A DNA stretch of 64,000 bases from positions 186,001 through 250,000 of the forward strand of contig NZ_WQCG01000002.1 of the NCBI RefSeq assembly GCF_013032505.1, read 5' to 3'. Positions within the stretch are counted from its first letter, which is position 1; each line of letters starts with the position of its first letter. The translations under genes were made by a program, and so were the position numbers. The notes below the pieces were generated by a model. That model was given only the letters and a program-made list of their open reading frames with translations. It searched no databases and had not been told where the DNA came from. The DNA comes from Ruegeria atlantica. Its GTDB lineage: Bacteria; Pseudomonadota; Alphaproteobacteria; Rhodobacterales; Rhodobacteraceae. Below, in pieces: positions 45,509-54,332 of this stretch.

Positions 45509-45541
45509 AAAGGGCGTTCTGGAAACAGAGCGCCCTTTTTG
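45509..45541 (+). terminator. Rho-independent terminator of the monooxygenase/beta-oxidation operon
   Basis: AAAGGGCG (45509-45516) pairs with CGCCCTTT (45531-45538) around a 14-base loop, and the T-run continues directly to 45540. Classic form, placed just after the last gene. Confidence 0.85.
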
Positions 45542-46076
45542 CATTATATATGAATCAAACAATATTCAGCTTAGGAGTTCGAAATTAGCGTTTACTTATC
45601 GAACATTGAACACGGGTAATGCCTTGAAAACGCAACTCTTGTTCAACCTTATACACACTCAAAGTGCGAAGCCGCACTGTTGCCAGGCTTGGACCCGGAT
45701 CGAGACTCCAACTAATCCGCTTTTTGGAAAAAACACACTGCTGCTAGTCCCAAGAACCTGATGGGTAGGCAGGTATGCAAGGCGCTGCCGGAGCGCCAAC
45801 CGAAGCGTGGGCCGAACAAAACAATCGCGACTTCGAAAATCTGTTTAACTTTGCCAATAACGCACCCCGTATCATGTGCCGACGAGGTTTGTCTGGAAAG
45901 ACAACGTGAAACAGACAACGCTTGACGCCGACCAGAAGGTCTTGACACAAGCACTCTAATATCGCTTGTATACTAATGAAAATCGACAAGGAAAGCCTGA
46001 CAGCCGAGCGGCTTGTTGGTGCGACTTCCTTGGCTCGGATTTGGACCATGATTTGACACGCCAAATGGGGGATCAG
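45542..46076. other. Intergenic region before the enamidase gene
   Basis: About 535 AT-richer bases. An antisense open frame runs through part of it, but its residues look random and it continues through the enamidase gene, so I do not call it. The only signal I can support is the MarR-type site at 45966-45976, about 100 bases ahead of the enamidase start, which marks the likely promoter. Confidence 0.5.
45966..45976. promoter_or_regulatory. MarR-type operator upstream of enamidase
   Basis: TTGTATACTAA; on the minus strand this is TTAGTATACAA, identical over 11 bases to the site upstream of ferredoxin (55564-55574). It lies about 100 bases before the enamidase ATG. It links this gene to the sites in the 52.6-57.4 kb region. 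Confidence 0.6.
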
Positions 46077-47246
46077 ATGGCTGACGCACCAAAAGACACG
46101 CCGGAAAAGGGTCGCACACTCATCCGGAACATCAGTTTGCTTCTGACGGGTGATCTGGATGCGCCTATTGCCGACAGCGATTGCCTTCTCATTGAGGATG
46201 GCGTGATTGTGGGTTTTGAGGGTGGCGATGCGGATCGCATCATTGATGCCTCTGGCTGTGCGGTCGCGCCGGGTCTGATTGATGGGCATTGCCACCCGGT
46301 ATTCGGCGATTGGACCCCACGCCAAAGTCAGCTTGGCTGGATTGAAATGAATGTGAACGGTGGCGTCACAAGCTTTATCTCGGCGGGCGAAGTTCACCTG
46401 CCCGGCCGCCCCAAGGACGCCGAAGGCGTCAAGGCGTTGGCGATGGTGGCGCAACGTTGTTATTCGAACTTCCGGCCTGCCGGTGCCAAGGTTCTGGCGG
46501 GCGCGCCCGTGCCGGAACTTGATTTTGACCGCAATTTCTACGCCGAAATCAAAACGGCTGGAATTCGGCATATCGGAGAGATTGGTCTCGGAACCGTGGC
46601 AAAAGGCCCGGACGCTGCACGCGTTACCGGTTGGTGTCGGGAATTGGGAATTGAGACCATCATGCACACTGGTGGCCCTTCGATCGCAGGCTCTCATGAT
46701 GTGCGTGCTGCTGACGTGCTTGAGGCGCAACCGGATGTGGTCAGCCATATCAATGGCGGCCCGACGTCAATTTCCCAGGATGAAATCCGAGAGCTCTGCC
46801 GTCACGCAAAAGGTGCACTTGAAGCCGTACATAACGGTAATGAAAAATCCGTAATCGTAACGCTGGAGGGGGCGCTGGCCGAAGACCGTTTGGCCGATTT
46901 CCTGATCGGAACCGACGCACCGGCAGGATCGGGTGTGCAGCCGAACGGAATGCTGCGCATGGCAACTCTGCTGGCCAGTTTTGGCGGATTGCCTGCCGAA
47001 CAAGCGTGGTGCTGCGGAACCGGGAACGTGGCAAAAAGACGGGATCTGGCGCAGGGAATCGTCGCGCCCGGCCGACCAGCCGATCTGGTGTTCATGGATC
47101 GTCCCGACGGATCGGTTGGCAAGAATGTTTTGGAAGCCATGGCAGTGGGCAACATCCCCGGAGTTGGGGCCGTTATGATTGATGGCAAGATGCGTACCGG
47201 ACGCTCGCGTTCCACCCCACCTGCGGCGCGTGTACCGATTGCTTAG
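46077..47246 (+). CDS. Enamidase-like amidohydrolase
   Basis: 389 residues from the ATG at 46077, with GGGG six bases ahead. Two-metal amidohydrolase: His71 and His73 in LIDGHCHPVFGDW, bridging Glu168 in HIGEIGLGT, His197 in IMHTGG, His224 in SHINGG and Asp280 in IGTDAPAGSG. A Glu in place of the usual carboxylated Lys, together with this spacing, fits what I recall of enamidase from nicotinate fermentation, which opens 6-oxo-tetrahydronicotinate to 2-formylglutarate. The length also fits. The exact substrate may be another cyclic enamide. It is monocistronic, with a MarR-type site upstream and terminators behind. Confidence 0.78.
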   Translation: MADAPKDTPEKGRTLIRNISLLLTGDLDAPIADSDCLLIEDGVIVGFEGGDADRIIDASGCAVAPGLIDGHCHPVFGDWTPRQSQLGWIEMNVNGGVTSFISAGEVHLPGRPKDAEGVKALAMVAQRCYSNFRPAGAKVLAGAPVPELDFDRNFYAEIKTAGIRHIGEIGLGTVAKGPDAARVTGWCRELGIETIMHTGGPSIAGSHDVRAADVLEAQPDVVSHINGGPTSISQDEIRELCRHAKGALEAVHNGNEKSVIVTLEGALAEDRLADFLIGTDAPAGSGVQPNGMLRMATLLASFGGLPAEQAWCCGTGNVAKRRDLAQGIVAPGRPADLVFMDRPDGSVGKNVLEAMAVGNIPGVGAVMIDGKMRTGRSRSTPPAARVPIA

Positions 47247-47273
47247 AAACCCAACAACGTAGGCTAGTAGTTT

Positions 47274-47304
47274 GACCGACCATCTAAACGGTGGTCGGCC
47301 TTTT
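47274..47304 (+). terminator. Terminator after enamidase
   Basis: CCGACCA (47276-47282) pairs with TGGTCGG (47292-47298), followed by CCTTTT. It starts about 30 bases after the stop. Confidence 0.65.
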
Positions 47305-47486
47305 GGGCAATCTGTAGATACGATTTTGGAGTGATTGAATCTATCGGTACCTGACACTTGCGGAGGATTCCTCTTGGGCAGGCGGCGCTCAAACGCGGCG
47401 ATATGTACGGCGGGTTCGACCGGTGTCTACACCAAGCATTTGAAGCCCGTCTGACAAACGGTTTTCTGCACTTTAAGTGTTGGGGT

Positions 47487-47509
47487 GGGGGCACAAATGC
47501 CCCCTTTTT
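47487..47509 (+). terminator. Strong hairpin with T-run between convergent genes
   Basis: GGGGGCA (47487-47493), loop CAAA, TGCCCCC (47498-47504), then TTTTT. It sits seven bases beyond the stop of the minus-strand thiolase-like gene and has its T-run in the plus direction. It isolates the enamidase transcript from the operon on the other strand. Confidence 0.75.
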
Positions 47510-47515
47510 GTTTGC

Positions 47516-48664
47516 TTAAAGCGACGCTTCGCTCCCCAGAATGGTTGTGAATTCGTTCGAGAACGTACCGCCATTTCCATGCGCAATTGCGATGTTCACA
47601 TTGTCGATCTGCCGGTCTCCGCCATCGCCCCGGATTTGGGTTGCTGCCTCGATCAGGCAGAACAAGCCATACATGCCGGGGTGCACGCAGCTTAGCCCGC
47701 CGCCATTGGTGTTCACCGGCAGCGAGCCGCCTGGCGCGATGTTGCCATCGGCCACAAATGCCCCGGCCTCGCCCTTTTTCACAAAGCCCATATCTTCGAG
47801 GAACAGCAGCGTGTTGATGGTAAAGGCGTCATAAAGCTCGACCACGTCCACATCCTTGGTGGTGACACCGGCCATCTCGAACGCACGTTTCGAACTTTCG
47901 GCCGCACAGGTGGTGGTCAGGGTCGCAGCCTGACTGATCTCGCGATGGGAAATGGCATTGCCGCCACCCAGGAAATAGGCAGGCTTTTCCTGATAATCCT
48001 TTGCGCGGTCGGCTGAGGTCACGATGATCGCGGCACCGCCATCCGACATCAGGCAGCAATCCAGAACGGCCAGTGGATCGGCAACCATGGGCGAGTTCAG
48101 ATACTCCTCCATCGTCAGGTCATCCTGCATTGTCGCGTCGGGGTTCAGCTGGGCCCATTTCCGGGCCGAGATGGCGACATGACCGAAATGCTCTTTGGGC
48201 ACGTTGAATTCGTGCATATAGCGTTGCGCGGTAAAGGCATAACCCGGGACCGGGACCATTGGCTCATAGGCGCGTTCCCATTGGGGGGTTTCAATCAACC
48301 CGTTGAGGTCACGTGCAGATTTCGCGTTTGATCCGTAGCAGATCAAAACATTCTTACACAGGCCTGCTTGAATCGCCATGGTGGCCTCGACCAGATAGGA
48401 CATGAAGGACGAGCCACCCACCATGTCCGAATTCGCCCATGTCGGTTTTATGCCCAAATACTCGGCAATCGAAAGGGTCGGAAAGAAGTGGTAGAATGTG
48501 CCGCCACAAACGCCGTCGATTTCGGACAAATCCATGCCAGCATCGGCCAGCGCGTTTTGCGTTGCCTTGGCGATCAGTTCCATAGGTGAGGTGTTTGGCG
48601 TTTTGCCAAGACCCCAATAGCCTTTGCCGACGATTGCGGATTTGCCGCGAAGTGCATGTGCCAT
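47516..48664 (-). CDS. Thiolase-like protein (SCP-x/Ltp2 type) lacking the usual nucleophilic cysteine
   Basis: 382 residues with thiolase folds at both ends. Where thiolases have the acyl-accepting Cys at the start of the helix after the second strand, this protein reads DMVGGSSFMSYLV (residues 80-92) with no Cys. The C-terminal half has VELYDAFTIN, CVHPGMYGLFCL and IAHGNGGTFS. This set is closer to the Ltp2-type aldolases that work with a DUF35 partner than to true thiolases. It could cleave a beta-hydroxyacyl-CoA by a retro-aldol reaction. The DUF35 gene directly upstream in the operon supports a complex. It is the last gene of the ligase operon. Confidence 0.75.
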   Translation of the reverse strand: MAHALRGKSAIVGKGYWGLGKTPNTSPMELIAKATQNALADAGMDLSEIDGVCGGTFYHFFPTLSIAEYLGIKPTWANSDMVGGSSFMSYLVEATMAIQAGLCKNVLICYGSNAKSARDLNGLIETPQWERAYEPMVPVPGYAFTAQRYMHEFNVPKEHFGHVAISARKWAQLNPDATMQDDLTMEEYLNSPMVADPLAVLDCCLMSDGGAAIIVTSADRAKDYQEKPAYFLGGGNAISHREISQAATLTTTCAAESSKRAFEMAGVTTKDVDVVELYDAFTINTLLFLEDMGFVKKGEAGAFVADGNIAPGGSLPVNTNGGGLSCVHPGMYGLFCLIEAATQIRGDGGDRQIDNVNIAIAHGNGGTFSNEFTTILGSEASL

Positions 48665-48675
48665 GTTTGAATTCC

Positions 48676-49089
48676 CTATTCCGCGGGCTTGAAGAACACG
48701 GCGGCTTCGCCGGATTTTGCGTTGGGGCCGAAATCGGGGGTCATCACCACGGCCTGTACTTTCATGCCAATGGTGATCGCTTCGTTGTCCACGTCCAAAA
48801 TGCGGCTGAACATGCGTGGGCCTTCATCCAGATCAATCAGCACGTTGTTGATGTCACCGCCATACTTTGCAGCGCGCCGGATAATGGTCGAGGCAAAGAC
48901 GGTGCCGCGGCCCGAGGCTTCGACCCATTCCAGATCGTCTGCTCCGGTGGTGGGGGAGAGGGCCCGTGGGTAGAAATTGTACTCGCCCGTGGTTTTTGAA
49001 CGCTGGATCAGGAATTTGCCAGCAGCAAGACCGGAACGGAATGCCGCGTCGGCCTGAGGGCTGGCTTTGGGAAGCGAAAGGTCAGTCAT
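48676..49089 (-). CDS. DUF35 / OB-fold protein with degenerate zinc ribbon
   Basis: 137 residues from the ATG at 49089. The normal N-terminal rubredoxin-like knuckle (RCxxCG ... CPxCG) is recognisable but reads RSKTTG (residues 30-35) and SPTTG (residues 45-49), so all four Cys are replaced by Ser or Thr. The OB-fold part (WVEASGRGTVFASTIIRR, then GMKVQAVVMTPDFG) is intact. DUF35 proteins partner thiolase-like enzymes such as Ltp2 or BbsB. Here zinc binding must be lost, while the CoA-handling OB domain may persist. It lies between the acyl-CoA dehydrogenase and thiolase-like genes. Confidence 0.78.
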   Translation of the reverse strand: MTDLSLPKASPQADAAFRSGLAAGKFLIQRSKTTGEYNFYPRALSPTTGADDLEWVEASGRGTVFASTIIRRAAKYGGDINNVLIDLDEGPRMFSRILDVDNEAITIGMKVQAVVMTPDFGPNAKSGEAAVFFKPAE

Positions 49090-49105
49090 GTGTCGTCCTT
49101 GATTT

Positions 49106-50734
49106 TCACGCGGCAAAGATCGCCGCAGAATGCGTAGGTTCTGGATTGAGGATAAGATGCCGCAGCAACCCGGCTTCAGGCAGGATGCGCGCCCGGACGT
49201 GGGCTGCGGCTGCGCGCAACAATTCGGGTTCCGGGGCCTCATCCGCGGCAGCTTCGAGATCGGCCCAGACGCGACCGAAATAAACCAGGCCGGTCAGGCG
49301 CATGTAATCTGTGGCAGATGGTCCGATGTCGGCGCTTGCCTGCATGGCCTTGGTGGCCGCCTTCCAGGCGTCGATGGCGTCTGCCAGTTCCAGGGAGGTT
49401 GGCCCCTCTGCTACCAATTCGACAAATGCATTTGCCGCCGCGCCATCGTTTGCCCGAATTGCGCGGCGGGCCACTCCGGTGGCCAGAACACCATTGGTGC
49501 CTTCGTAGATGGCCATGATGCGGCTGTCGCGCATGATCTGTTCAACCCGGTATTCCTTGCAGAACCCGTAGCCACCGTGGATTTGCACCGCCTGGCTTGA
49601 GGCCGCATTGACCGCATCGGTTGCAAACGCCTTGCAGGTCGGCGTCAGGATATCCAGCAGGCCCTGATCTGCACCCAGATCCATGTCCACAAAGGTACGA
49701 TACGCCATGGCCCGGCAGCCCAGCGTATAGGCGTAAATATCCAGCAGCATACGCTGCACATCGCCGTGTTCAGTGATCAGCGCGGTGCCCTGGGGCGTGG
49801 TGCCCTGACGTCGACCGGCGGCGTGGGTCCGAGCCCGCTGAAACGCGACATCCATCTGACCAACGGCTTGGAGGGTCACGTCCAGACGTTCGGCATTCAT
49901 CATGGTGAACATGGTGGCCAGTCCTTGACCTTCCTTGCCCAGCAATTCAGCCTGTGCGCAATCGAATGCCATCTGACAGGTGGGTGAGCCGTGCATGCCC
50001 ATCTTTTCTTCGATGCGGACCGTTTGAACCGTGTTGCGTGTTCCGTTCGGTAACACTGCGGGGCAGGCAAACAGGCTTAGCCCACGCACGCCGGGCGCGG
50101 CATCCGGTGTCCGCGCGAGCACAAGATGCAACACATTGTCGGTGTAATCGTGGTCGCCGCCCGAAATAAAGATCTTGTTTCCGCTGAGCGTGTAACCATT
50201 ACCCTCAGGTGTCGCCGTGGTCTTGATCCGGCCCAGATCTGACCCCGCATCCGGTTCGGTCAGACACATGGAGGCCATCCATTCACCCGATACCAGCGGC
50301 GGTAGCAGCCGTGCCTTTTGGTCTTCATTGCCGGAAGCACTTACGGTTCGGATGCACCCCTGCGCCAGGCTCAGTACCATCTCATAGGAAATACAGGCGC
50401 CAGCCAGCATGTCTGCCAGAACGGCACCCAGAATGTGTGGCAACTCCTGTCCGCCAAACTCTTCTGGTGCGCAAAGGCCCGTCCAACCCGCTTCGGCATA
50501 GCGCTTATAGGCGGTGACCATTTCAGGTGGCATCCGCACACGGCCATTTTCCAGCCGCGCGCCTTGCTCCTCGCCGATCATGTCCAGAGGCGCAATCTCG
50601 GTGTTGATGAAACGGCCTAGGGCGGAAATTAGGGCCTCGGCCAGATCGTCGCTCCAATCCGGCAAACGCTCAGGTCGGCTGGTGTGCTTGAGGACAAAGG
50701 CAATCTCAGCCTCTGAAGCGGTGTAGTCGATCAT
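49106..50734 (-). CDS. Acyl-CoA dehydrogenase
   Basis: 542 residues. CLTEPDAGSDLGRIKTTATP, GNKIFISGGDHDYTDNVLHL and EEKMGMHGSPTCQMAFD are FAD and substrate motifs. The catalytic Glu is expected in AIYEGTNGVLATGVA. It has the longer C-terminus also seen in the dehydrogenase at 43711. It introduces a double bond into the CoA ester made by the ligase with which it is coupled (4-base overlap). The substrate is probably not a plain fatty acid, given its neighbours. Confidence 0.88.
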   Translation of the reverse strand: MIDYTASEAEIAFVLKHTSRPERLPDWSDDLAEALISALGRFINTEIAPLDMIGEEQGARLENGRVRMPPEMVTAYKRYAEAGWTGLCAPEEFGGQELPHILGAVLADMLAGACISYEMVLSLAQGCIRTVSASGNEDQKARLLPPLVSGEWMASMCLTEPDAGSDLGRIKTTATPEGNGYTLSGNKIFISGGDHDYTDNVLHLVLARTPDAAPGVRGLSLFACPAVLPNGTRNTVQTVRIEEKMGMHGSPTCQMAFDCAQAELLGKEGQGLATMFTMMNAERLDVTLQAVGQMDVAFQRARTHAAGRRQGTTPQGTALITEHGDVQRMLLDIYAYTLGCRAMAYRTFVDMDLGADQGLLDILTPTCKAFATDAVNAASSQAVQIHGGYGFCKEYRVEQIMRDSRIMAIYEGTNGVLATGVARRAIRANDGAAANAFVELVAEGPTSLELADAIDAWKAATKAMQASADIGPSATDYMRLTGLVYFGRVWADLEAAADEAPEPELLRAAAAHVRARILPEAGLLRHLILNPEPTHSAAIFAA

Positions 50735-52575
50735 GAGGCACCCTTTCCTGGCACGATCACATCCTCGCTTTCGTCATAGAGCGCGACGACCGCATCGGCC
50801 CGCAGCTCCAGTGCAAGGCGTTGATTGATGTACCCTTTGTCGGTGATTTCGTTCTTTTGAACCGACGGGGCATCACGTTCGACGCGAACACGTTTCACGC
50901 GTGTGGCGCTGCCGGTTTGTCTGGCGTTGTACGCGACCAACCGCTCGGAAATAAACGCGCGCACAGCAGGATCGTCGGCATAACTTGCCAAAGTGTCATT
51001 GCGTCCGGTAAGGGCTTTGCACTCATCTGCATTGAGGAACAGTAGCGCGCCAATTTCGGTCCGGTCATGGCCGGTAATGACCGCATCAGACGCAATCGGG
51101 CTAAGCGCTTGCAGTAAGGCAACACGTAGGTTGCCCACGGCGACCCAGGTGCCCGTCATCAGTTTGAAGTTTTCCGAGATGCGGCCATCAAAAACGATGC
51201 CCTGCGATGGATCATCGGGATCCTGCAGCCGTCCCGCATCGCCTGTCAGGAAGTACCCTTCGTCATCAAATGCCTCAATGGCTTTTTCGGGGTTGTTCAG
51301 ATAGCCTGTTGTCACATGCGGCCCACGCACGCGCATCTCCAGCTTGCCGCCGTTGGGCAGGAACTTGAGTTCGGACCCCGGCCCGGGCACGCCGATAACG
51401 TCCGCCTTGTCGATTGGGAAATGCACACAGGTGGCCATCATCGCCTCGGTCAGGCCCCAGGCGCTGACAAACGGGATATTTTCGCCGCGTTCCTGAACGC
51501 CCAATTGTTCCAGGCCTTCCCAAAGATGGTCCGGTAGCCCGGCACCTGAGAAAAAGATCAGATCAAGCCGTTTGAAAAAGGCGCTGCGAAAGGCAGTGTC
51601 TTCGCGCAGGACCGGCAACAGCATGTCAAAACCGCGCGGGACGTTGAAAAACAGGGTGGGTGAGACATCGCGCACGTTGCGAATTGTCTTTTCAATTTCT
51701 CCCGGCACGGGTTTGCCATCATCGACATAAAAGCTGCCGCCGTTGCGCAGCATCATGTTGAAGTTGAAGTTGCCGCCGAACGTATGGTTCCAAGGCAACC
51801 AATCTACCACGACAGGCGGGGCGCTTTCCAGAAACGGCCAGATCTGGGCTACGGCTTCTTGCGTCGCCAGCATCATGCGCTGCGAGACGATCACTCCCTT
51901 GGGCAATCCGGTCGAGCCGGAGGTGAAAAGGATCTTGGCCAACGTGTCGTGATCGATCGCTGCCCGCGCTTGGGCAACCTGTTCACCAGCTATGAATTCA
52001 AGGGCGTGGTCAAACGTTAGCGCGCCATTGTCCGACAGCTGTTCGATGTCTTCCGAGGCGAGGTATTCGAAAGCCCGGGCAAAGTCTTTGGCATCATCCG
52101 CATAGGCCATTCCGGGGTTGGTGGTCCGAATGATATGGCGAAGTTTGGTCAACGACTCGTCGAACAGAGAATACGGAACGGATACCGGCACCACCGGAAT
52201 GCCTACGTGCATAGCGGCCAGCATCAGTAGGCCATGCCGGACCGAATTGCCGGACAGGATCAACAGCGGGCGATCTTTGCCCAAGCCCTTGCTGAGAAGA
52301 AATGCAGCCAGTGAGCGGGTTTGAGCCAAAGCTTCGGAATAGGTGACGTTAATCCATTCACCGTCCCGCCCGCGTTCGGCCAGAAACAGGCGATCAGGAG
52401 TTTCTTCGGCCCAGCGTTCCAAATATTCGGAAACACATTGTACATCCATATTCAGCGGGTAGGGGCTGCGCAGGACAAAGGCGCCGTCACCCAGGTCTTC
52501 ACGTAACACCTGTGAAGGCGCGAATTTTTCGAGATACACCAAGCCGTTTTCTTTTTGTCGGGCTGAAATGCTCAT
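50731..52575 (-). CDS. Feruloyl-CoA-synthase-like acyl-CoA ligase
   Basis: 614 residues from the ATG at 52575 with GAGAGGA ahead. P-loop KILFTSGSTGLPKGVIVS; DWLPWNHTFGGNFNFNMML, SAWGLTEAMMATCVHF and GYFLTGDAGRLQDPDDPSQG; SENFKLMTGTWVAVGNLR and QKNEITDKGYINQR close the C-terminal domain. This layout belongs to the feruloyl-CoA synthase family. No vanillin or protocatechuate genes are nearby, so the acid may be a different aromatic or cyclic one. First gene of a ligase-dehydrogenase-DUF35-thiolase-like operon with MarR- and TetR-type sites in its promoter. Confidence 0.82.
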   Translation of the reverse strand: MSISARQKENGLVYLEKFAPSQVLREDLGDGAFVLRSPYPLNMDVQCVSEYLERWAEETPDRLFLAERGRDGEWINVTYSEALAQTRSLAAFLLSKGLGKDRPLLILSGNSVRHGLLMLAAMHVGIPVVPVSVPYSLFDESLTKLRHIIRTTNPGMAYADDAKDFARAFEYLASEDIEQLSDNGALTFDHALEFIAGEQVAQARAAIDHDTLAKILFTSGSTGLPKGVIVSQRMMLATQEAVAQIWPFLESAPPVVVDWLPWNHTFGGNFNFNMMLRNGGSFYVDDGKPVPGEIEKTIRNVRDVSPTLFFNVPRGFDMLLPVLREDTAFRSAFFKRLDLIFFSGAGLPDHLWEGLEQLGVQERGENIPFVSAWGLTEAMMATCVHFPIDKADVIGVPGPGSELKFLPNGGKLEMRVRGPHVTTGYLNNPEKAIEAFDDEGYFLTGDAGRLQDPDDPSQGIVFDGRISENFKLMTGTWVAVGNLRVALLQALSPIASDAVITGHDRTEIGALLFLNADECKALTGRNDTLASYADDPAVRAFISERLVAYNARQTGSATRVKRVRVERDAPSVQKNEITDKGYINQRLALELRADAVVALYDESEDVIVPGKGAS

Positions 52576-52652
52576 TTTTCCTCTCCCTGCCATCGGGTCG
52601 CGCTGGGCGCGGCATGATGCATCATTTGAAAATCAAGCTATCTAAAAGTTTG

Positions 52653-52664
52653 TTAGTATGCAAA
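52653..52664. promoter_or_regulatory. MarR-type operator in the ligase/SDR promoter
   Basis: TTAGTATGCAAA; together with the flank (GTTAGTATGCAAATG) it matches the ferredoxin site GTTAGTATACAAATG at 14 of 15 positions. It lies between the divergent ligase and SDR genes, 78 bases before the ligase ATG. Confidence 0.6.
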
Positions 52665-52668
52665 TGTA

Positions 52669-52686
52669 TTATTGATCGTTCACTAA
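52669..52686. promoter_or_regulatory. Second TetR-type operator
   Basis: TTATTGATCGTTCACTAA matches the inner 18 bases of the site at 34824-34843 at 15-16 positions (allowing for its asymmetric positions) and is palindromic at 14 of 18. It begins five bases after the MarR-type site, so both repressors may act on the ligase/SDR promoter. Confidence 0.55.
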
Positions 52687-52783
52687 TTGGCGATTCAATG
52701 GGTATGATGCAACAGGAAATCGTTCAAGACAGGAGCTTGATTTCGTTGCGTCATGGCTTTCGAAGCGTACAGGGAGATTTGAA

Positions 52784-53545
52784 TTGAGAATCGAAAACGC
52801 ATCCGCAATCGTGACTGGCGGTGCTTCAGGGCTGGGGTTTGCGACGGCCGAATATCTTGCATCCTGCGGGGCGAAAGTGGCCTTGTTTGACTTGCCCGGC
52901 GATAAGCTGGACGAGGCGGCAGAGAAACTGGGGGTCATAGCCGCGCCCTGCGACATCACCAATGAGGAACAGGTCACAGCGGCGCTGGACACGGCGATTG
53001 CCGCCAATGGTTTGCCCCGCGTTATCGTCAATTGCGCCGGCGTTACGCATGGCGAGCGGATCGTTGGGCGCAACGGCCCGGCCGCGCTGGGCGGGTTCGC
53101 CCGAACCGTACAGATCAACTTGATCGGTACCTTCAACGTTATGCGTCTGGCGGCCGAGCGGATTATGCAAAACGACCCGCTTGAGGATAACGAGCGCGGG
53201 ATCATCATCAACGCCGCTTCAGCTGCTGCTTTTGAAGGGCAGGTCGGGCAGGCGGCCTACTCCGCTTCGAAAGGTGGCGTCGCGAGCCTGACCCTGCCGG
53301 CAGCGCGCGAGTTCGCGCGTTCAGGTATTCGGGTGATGGCGATTGCGCCGGGTATATTCTCGACGCCAATGATGGATTTGCTGCCGCAAGAGGTTCAGGA
53401 CAGCCTGGGCGCCAAGGTACCTTTCCCGGCGCGCCTTGGAAAGCCGGCTGAATTTGCGCGCTTGGCTGCGCACATGATCGAGAACACCATGCTGAACGGC
53501 GAGTGCGTTCGCCTGGACGGTGCGATCCGTCTTGAACCCAAGTAG
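52784..53545 (+). CDS. SDR-family 3-hydroxyacyl-CoA dehydrogenase-like protein
   Basis: 253 residues, TTG start with AGGGAG seven bases ahead. TGGASGLGFATAEYL binds NAD; NAASAAAFEGQVGQ holds the catalytic Ser region and YSASKGG the Tyr/Lys. PGIFSTPMM and GKPAEFARLA follow the type-10 hydroxysteroid / 2-methyl-3-hydroxybutyryl-CoA dehydrogenase pattern, so oxidation of a 3-hydroxyacyl-CoA (branched or ring-bearing) is likely. Divergent from the ligase operon; the crotonase follows after nine bases. Confidence 0.85.
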   Translation: MRIENASAIVTGGASGLGFATAEYLASCGAKVALFDLPGDKLDEAAEKLGVIAAPCDITNEEQVTAALDTAIAANGLPRVIVNCAGVTHGERIVGRNGPAALGGFARTVQINLIGTFNVMRLAAERIMQNDPLEDNERGIIINAASAAAFEGQVGQAAYSASKGGVASLTLPAAREFARSGIRVMAIAPGIFSTPMMDLLPQEVQDSLGAKVPFPARLGKPAEFARLAAHMIENTMLNGECVRLDGAIRLEPK

Positions 53546-53554
53546 GTCTTTGCA

Positions 53555-54325
53555 ATGGAATACACACATATCACCTCAGAAACAGACGGCCCAGTCGGTA
53601 TCCTAACCATGGACCGACCCGCCAAGTTCAATGCGATCAATCACGGTCTGCTGTTCGACATCGAGCATTATTTCGATACCCTTCCCGATGAGATCGGCGC
53701 CGTGGTGATCCGCAGTTCCGGCGAGCATTTCTGCGCCGGGCTGGACCTGTTAGAACATTCGATGCGCGACGCGGCCGGGGCCATGCATGAATGCCGCCTA
53801 TGGCACCGGATTTTCGACAAGATCGAATACGGCCGGGTTCCGGTTGTTGCCGCATTGAACGGCGGTGTGCTGGGCGGCGGGATGGAACTGGCCATGACCG
53901 CTCATATCCGGGTTTCGCAACAGGACACATTCTATGAACTGCCAGAAGGACGGCGCGCGATCTTTGTAGGCGGCGGCGCCACCGTACGTGTTGGCCGGAT
54001 CATTGGGGCCAGCCGGATGATGGAGATGATGCTGACCGGTCGCCGATACGGTTCGGACGAAGGGCTGCAGCTCGGGCTCGCACATTATGTTGAGCCGGAC
54101 GGAACCGTGTTCGATAAGGCGATGGAGCTTGCCCGGCGTGTGACCGAGAATGCGCCTTTGTCCAACTACATGATGATGCAGGCGATCACGCGCATTAACG
54201 ATATGTCGGCCAGTGATGGCTTATTTACTGAAAGCCTGGCTGCCGCGATTGCCCAATCCTCACCCGAAGCCCGGGCCGGAATGGAGGCGTTTCTGAACAA
54301 GACGGGAAAGCGGGACAATCAGTAA
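53555..54325 (+). CDS. Crotonase-family enoyl-CoA hydratase/isomerase
   Basis: 256 residues. ILTMDRPAKFNAINHGLLFD, oxyanion-hole motifs HFCAGLDLLEH and AALNGGVLGGGMELAMTAHI, and YELPEGRRAIFVGGGATVRV with a catalytic Glu. It likely hydrates the unsaturated CoA ester made by the dehydrogenase of the divergent operon. It is not a clear hydroxycinnamoyl-CoA hydratase-lyase. A strong terminator follows. Confidence 0.82.
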   Translation: MEYTHITSETDGPVGILTMDRPAKFNAINHGLLFDIEHYFDTLPDEIGAVVIRSSGEHFCAGLDLLEHSMRDAAGAMHECRLWHRIFDKIEYGRVPVVAALNGGVLGGGMELAMTAHIRVSQQDTFYELPEGRRAIFVGGGATVRVGRIIGASRMMEMMLTGRRYGSDEGLQLGLAHYVEPDGTVFDKAMELARRVTENAPLSNYMMMQAITRINDMSASDGLFTESLAAAIAQSSPEARAGMEAFLNKTGKRDNQ

Positions 54326-54332
54326 GCCCCGA

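Noticed and set aside
45744-46748. 334-residue minus-strand frame before and across enamidase
   Set aside because: Residue content looks random, no motif is visible, and half of it lies opposite a clear amidohydrolase.
47305-47486. Possible small RNA or tRNA between enamidase and the thiolase-like gene
   Set aside because: No cloverleaf, no promoter-like elements and no conserved fold seen; only the two flanking terminators are convincing.
52784-54325. SDR and crotonase as BadH/BadI of the cyclohexanecarboxylate route
   Set aside because: The set (ligase, dehydrogenase, SDR, crotonase, ferredoxin, MarR) is reminiscent, but the crotonase lacks features I recall for BadI and the operon has a thiolase-like/DUF35 pair instead.
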